DNA of 64,000 nt from VXNE01 sp965261535 (lineage in GTDB: Bacteria > Pseudomonadota > Gammaproteobacteria > Pseudomonadales > Azotimanducaceae), in NCBI GenBank assembly GCA_965261535.1, contig OZ253469.1:1178001-1242000 (forward strand). The letters are read 5' to 3'. The notes beneath the pieces are model-generated. The model made no database searches. It was given only the letters and a program-made list of their open reading frames with translations, and was not told the DNA's origin. The position numbers were made by a program, and so were the translations under genes. Of the stretch, positions 63,038 to 64,000 are shown piece after piece. Within the stretch, counting starts at the first letter, position 1. Each line of letters begins with the position of its first letter.

Positions 63038-63633
63038 TCGATGGCCCGCAACAATCCGGGCCGATCATCGAAGTCGTATATGCCGACCACCCGACCCCGG
63101 TCCACGAGATAGATCGCCGTGTTATGAACGAATCCGACGCTCGGTTCCGGAATGACCACGACGCCCAGATCGCGCAATACGGTGATGAGGTCGTCTTCGT
63201 TTTCGAAGCGCGCCGCATTCCAGAGATTCGGCGCCGCCCCGAATCGCTCTAGGTAGTCCGCGAGCTCGGCGGGCCCGTCGTGCTCATAATCGAACGTCAG
63301 ACTGAGCAGCCCCACCCGATCATGCCAGCCGCGCGAAACCAGTTCGCCTTGCAGGTCGCGAAAGGTCGCACCCAATGCCACGCAGACCGTTGGACATCGG
63401 GTGTAGATGAAATCGACGACGGCTATCGGGCGCTCCAGGGCCGTCAGCCCGATGGATCTGTCCCCAACGTCGCGCAGCGTCGCATCCGGCAGGTCGTGCG
63501 GCCGCTGTCCGATGTCGAGCCGGCGCGCGCTCTCGGCTGTCCAGGCGGCACCGCCGTCCGTCGCCGCCCAGAGGGTAAGGCACCCTCCGAGCAGCACGGC
63601 AACGGTGGCTGCCGCGGACAGCCACCGGTTCAT
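63016..63633 (-). CDS. SCO-family protein (second copy)
   Basis: A 205-aa protein from ATG 63633, overlapping the subunit I stop (ATGA). N-terminal MNRWLSAAATVAVLLGGCLT is a signal or lipoprotein-like signal (GGC). FIYTRCPTVCVALG holds the CxxxC motif and GFVHNTAIYLVDRG a conserved His. Like the other SCO gene it belongs to the oxidase-assembly set. Confidence 0.88.
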   Translation of the reverse strand: MNRWLSAAATVAVLLGGCLTLWAATDGGAAWTAESARRLDIGQRPHDLPDATLRDVGDRSIGLTALERPIAVVDFIYTRCPTVCVALGATFRDLQGELVSRGWHDRVGLLSLTFDYEHDGPAELADYLERFGAAPNLWNAARFENEDDLITVLRDLGVVVIPEPSVGFVHNTAIYLVDRGRVVGIYDFDDRPGLLRAIEWRLQAG

Positions 63634-64000
63634 GTCATCCTGGCGCTCTTCAGGCTCGTCAGGAATCGCAAGGCGAACACGGCCGCCGCGAGCAATACGA
63701 GCACCGCGAAGATCGACGAAGTTGCGCTGTACTCCACCCACTCGGGCAAGTGCTCAGCGAAGCGCCGCGGAACGGATGCGTAGCCGCTCCAAAGGAACAT
63801 GAACGAGAATGCCATCCCCGACGCCGCGTATACCCAGAACGCCACCTTGTCGATCACCTTCGACACGCCGTTCTGACCGGCGACGTGATACATGAAGCCG
63901 AACAACATGGCCACGAGTCCGACGATCAGATAGGTATGCACGTGGCCGGGCACCCACATGGTGTTGTGCATGACATTGTTGACCGCGATGGTGCCGTCGA
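63630..64000 (-). CDS. Haem-copper oxidase subunit I, C-terminal part (partial)
   Basis: The frame enters from the right edge and ends at TGA 63630. VMHNTMWVPGHVHTYLIVG is the haem-ligand helix of oxidase subunit I (the His residues near the haem), then four helices to a short tail. The HNTMWVPGHVH spelling resembles ba3/B-type oxidases more than aa3. It uses ATGA coupling to the SCO gene. Confidence 0.85.
   Translation of the reverse strand, partial: DGTIAVNNVMHNTMWVPGHVHTYLIVGLVAMLFGFMYHVAGQNGVSKVIDKVAFWVYAASGMAFSFMFLWSGYASVPRRFAEHLPEWVEYSATSSIFAVLVLLAAAVFALRFLTSLKSARMT

Overview
The window reads as a chromosomal stretch of a high-GC, probably uncultured gammaproteobacterium. The evidence is the housekeeping blocks: hemA-prfA-prmC-moeB with a divergent lolB (54.2-58.9 kb), and tRNA-Gln(UUG)-rplY-pth-ychF (22.7-25.3 kb). 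In typical Gammaproteobacteria lolB, ispE, tRNA-Gln, prs, rplY, pth and ychF form one neighbourhood. Here tRNA-Gln and lolB lie about 29 kb apart, ispE and prs are absent, and the gap is filled with accessory DNA.

Layout. 0-25 kb holds scattered metabolic and transport genes: a Tat-exported ferredoxin-type aldo/keto reductase (cut by the window start), a PiT-like membrane protein, an SO_0444-type metal permease with a ZIP transporter, a minus-strand group (Abhydrolase_10-like protein, zinc-ribbon protein, MtfA), a Rieske oxygenase, a PEBP protein, a methyltransferase, xthA, MFS and NCS2 transporters, a second aldo/keto reductase, two acetoacetate-decarboxylase-like paralogues, a CaiB-type CoA transferase, an epoxide hydrolase, a VapBC-like pair and a frameshifted Dyp peroxidase, then ychF-pth-rplY-tRNA-Gln. 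25-27.5 kb has a STAS protein and an ammonium transporter.

27.9-42.4 kb is the most unusual part. It is one plus-strand operon: ABC ATPase, a 1149-aa ABC-2 permease joined to a peptidase-like region without HExxH, a membrane-fusion protein, an RND pump, a 1598-aa RND permease fused to a complete ABC ATPase domain, and a short ABC-2 permease. Three junctions are stop-start overlaps (GTGA, TTGA, ATGA). A fourth, TAGTG, becomes visible once a small inverted-repeat element with a TA duplication is removed. A related element lies immediately upstream of the operon.

42.7-54.1 kb is a mobile patchwork. A complete IS66-family element (matched inverted repeats, 8-bp target duplication) carries a DUF4338 (DruA-like) passenger gene and sits in the leader of a truncated AlbA_2/Schlafen-like gene. 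A FitAB/VapBC-like pair follows. Then a 1,220-bp ycaQ-like segment occurs twice as direct repeats around 4.76 kb of cargo (DUF4238-SEC-C protein, HEPN-like pair, small membrane proteins). That geometry is expected if a circle of about 6 kb integrated by homologous recombination.

54-64 kb returns to core genes: lolB, hemA, prfA, prmC, moeB, a GMC oxidoreductase, an AAA_14/DUF4143 ATPase behind a perfect inverted repeat, and a cytochrome oxidase cluster (subunit I, two SCO proteins, a membrane protein) that runs off the end.

Two genome-wide themes recur. First, short tandem repeats of 12, 18, 21 and 45 bp expand both inside genes and between them. Second, four otherwise conserved genes carry five single-base losses. 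These are either assembly errors or gene decay and should be resolved before those genes are interpreted. All calls come from reading the sequence; no database search was run.
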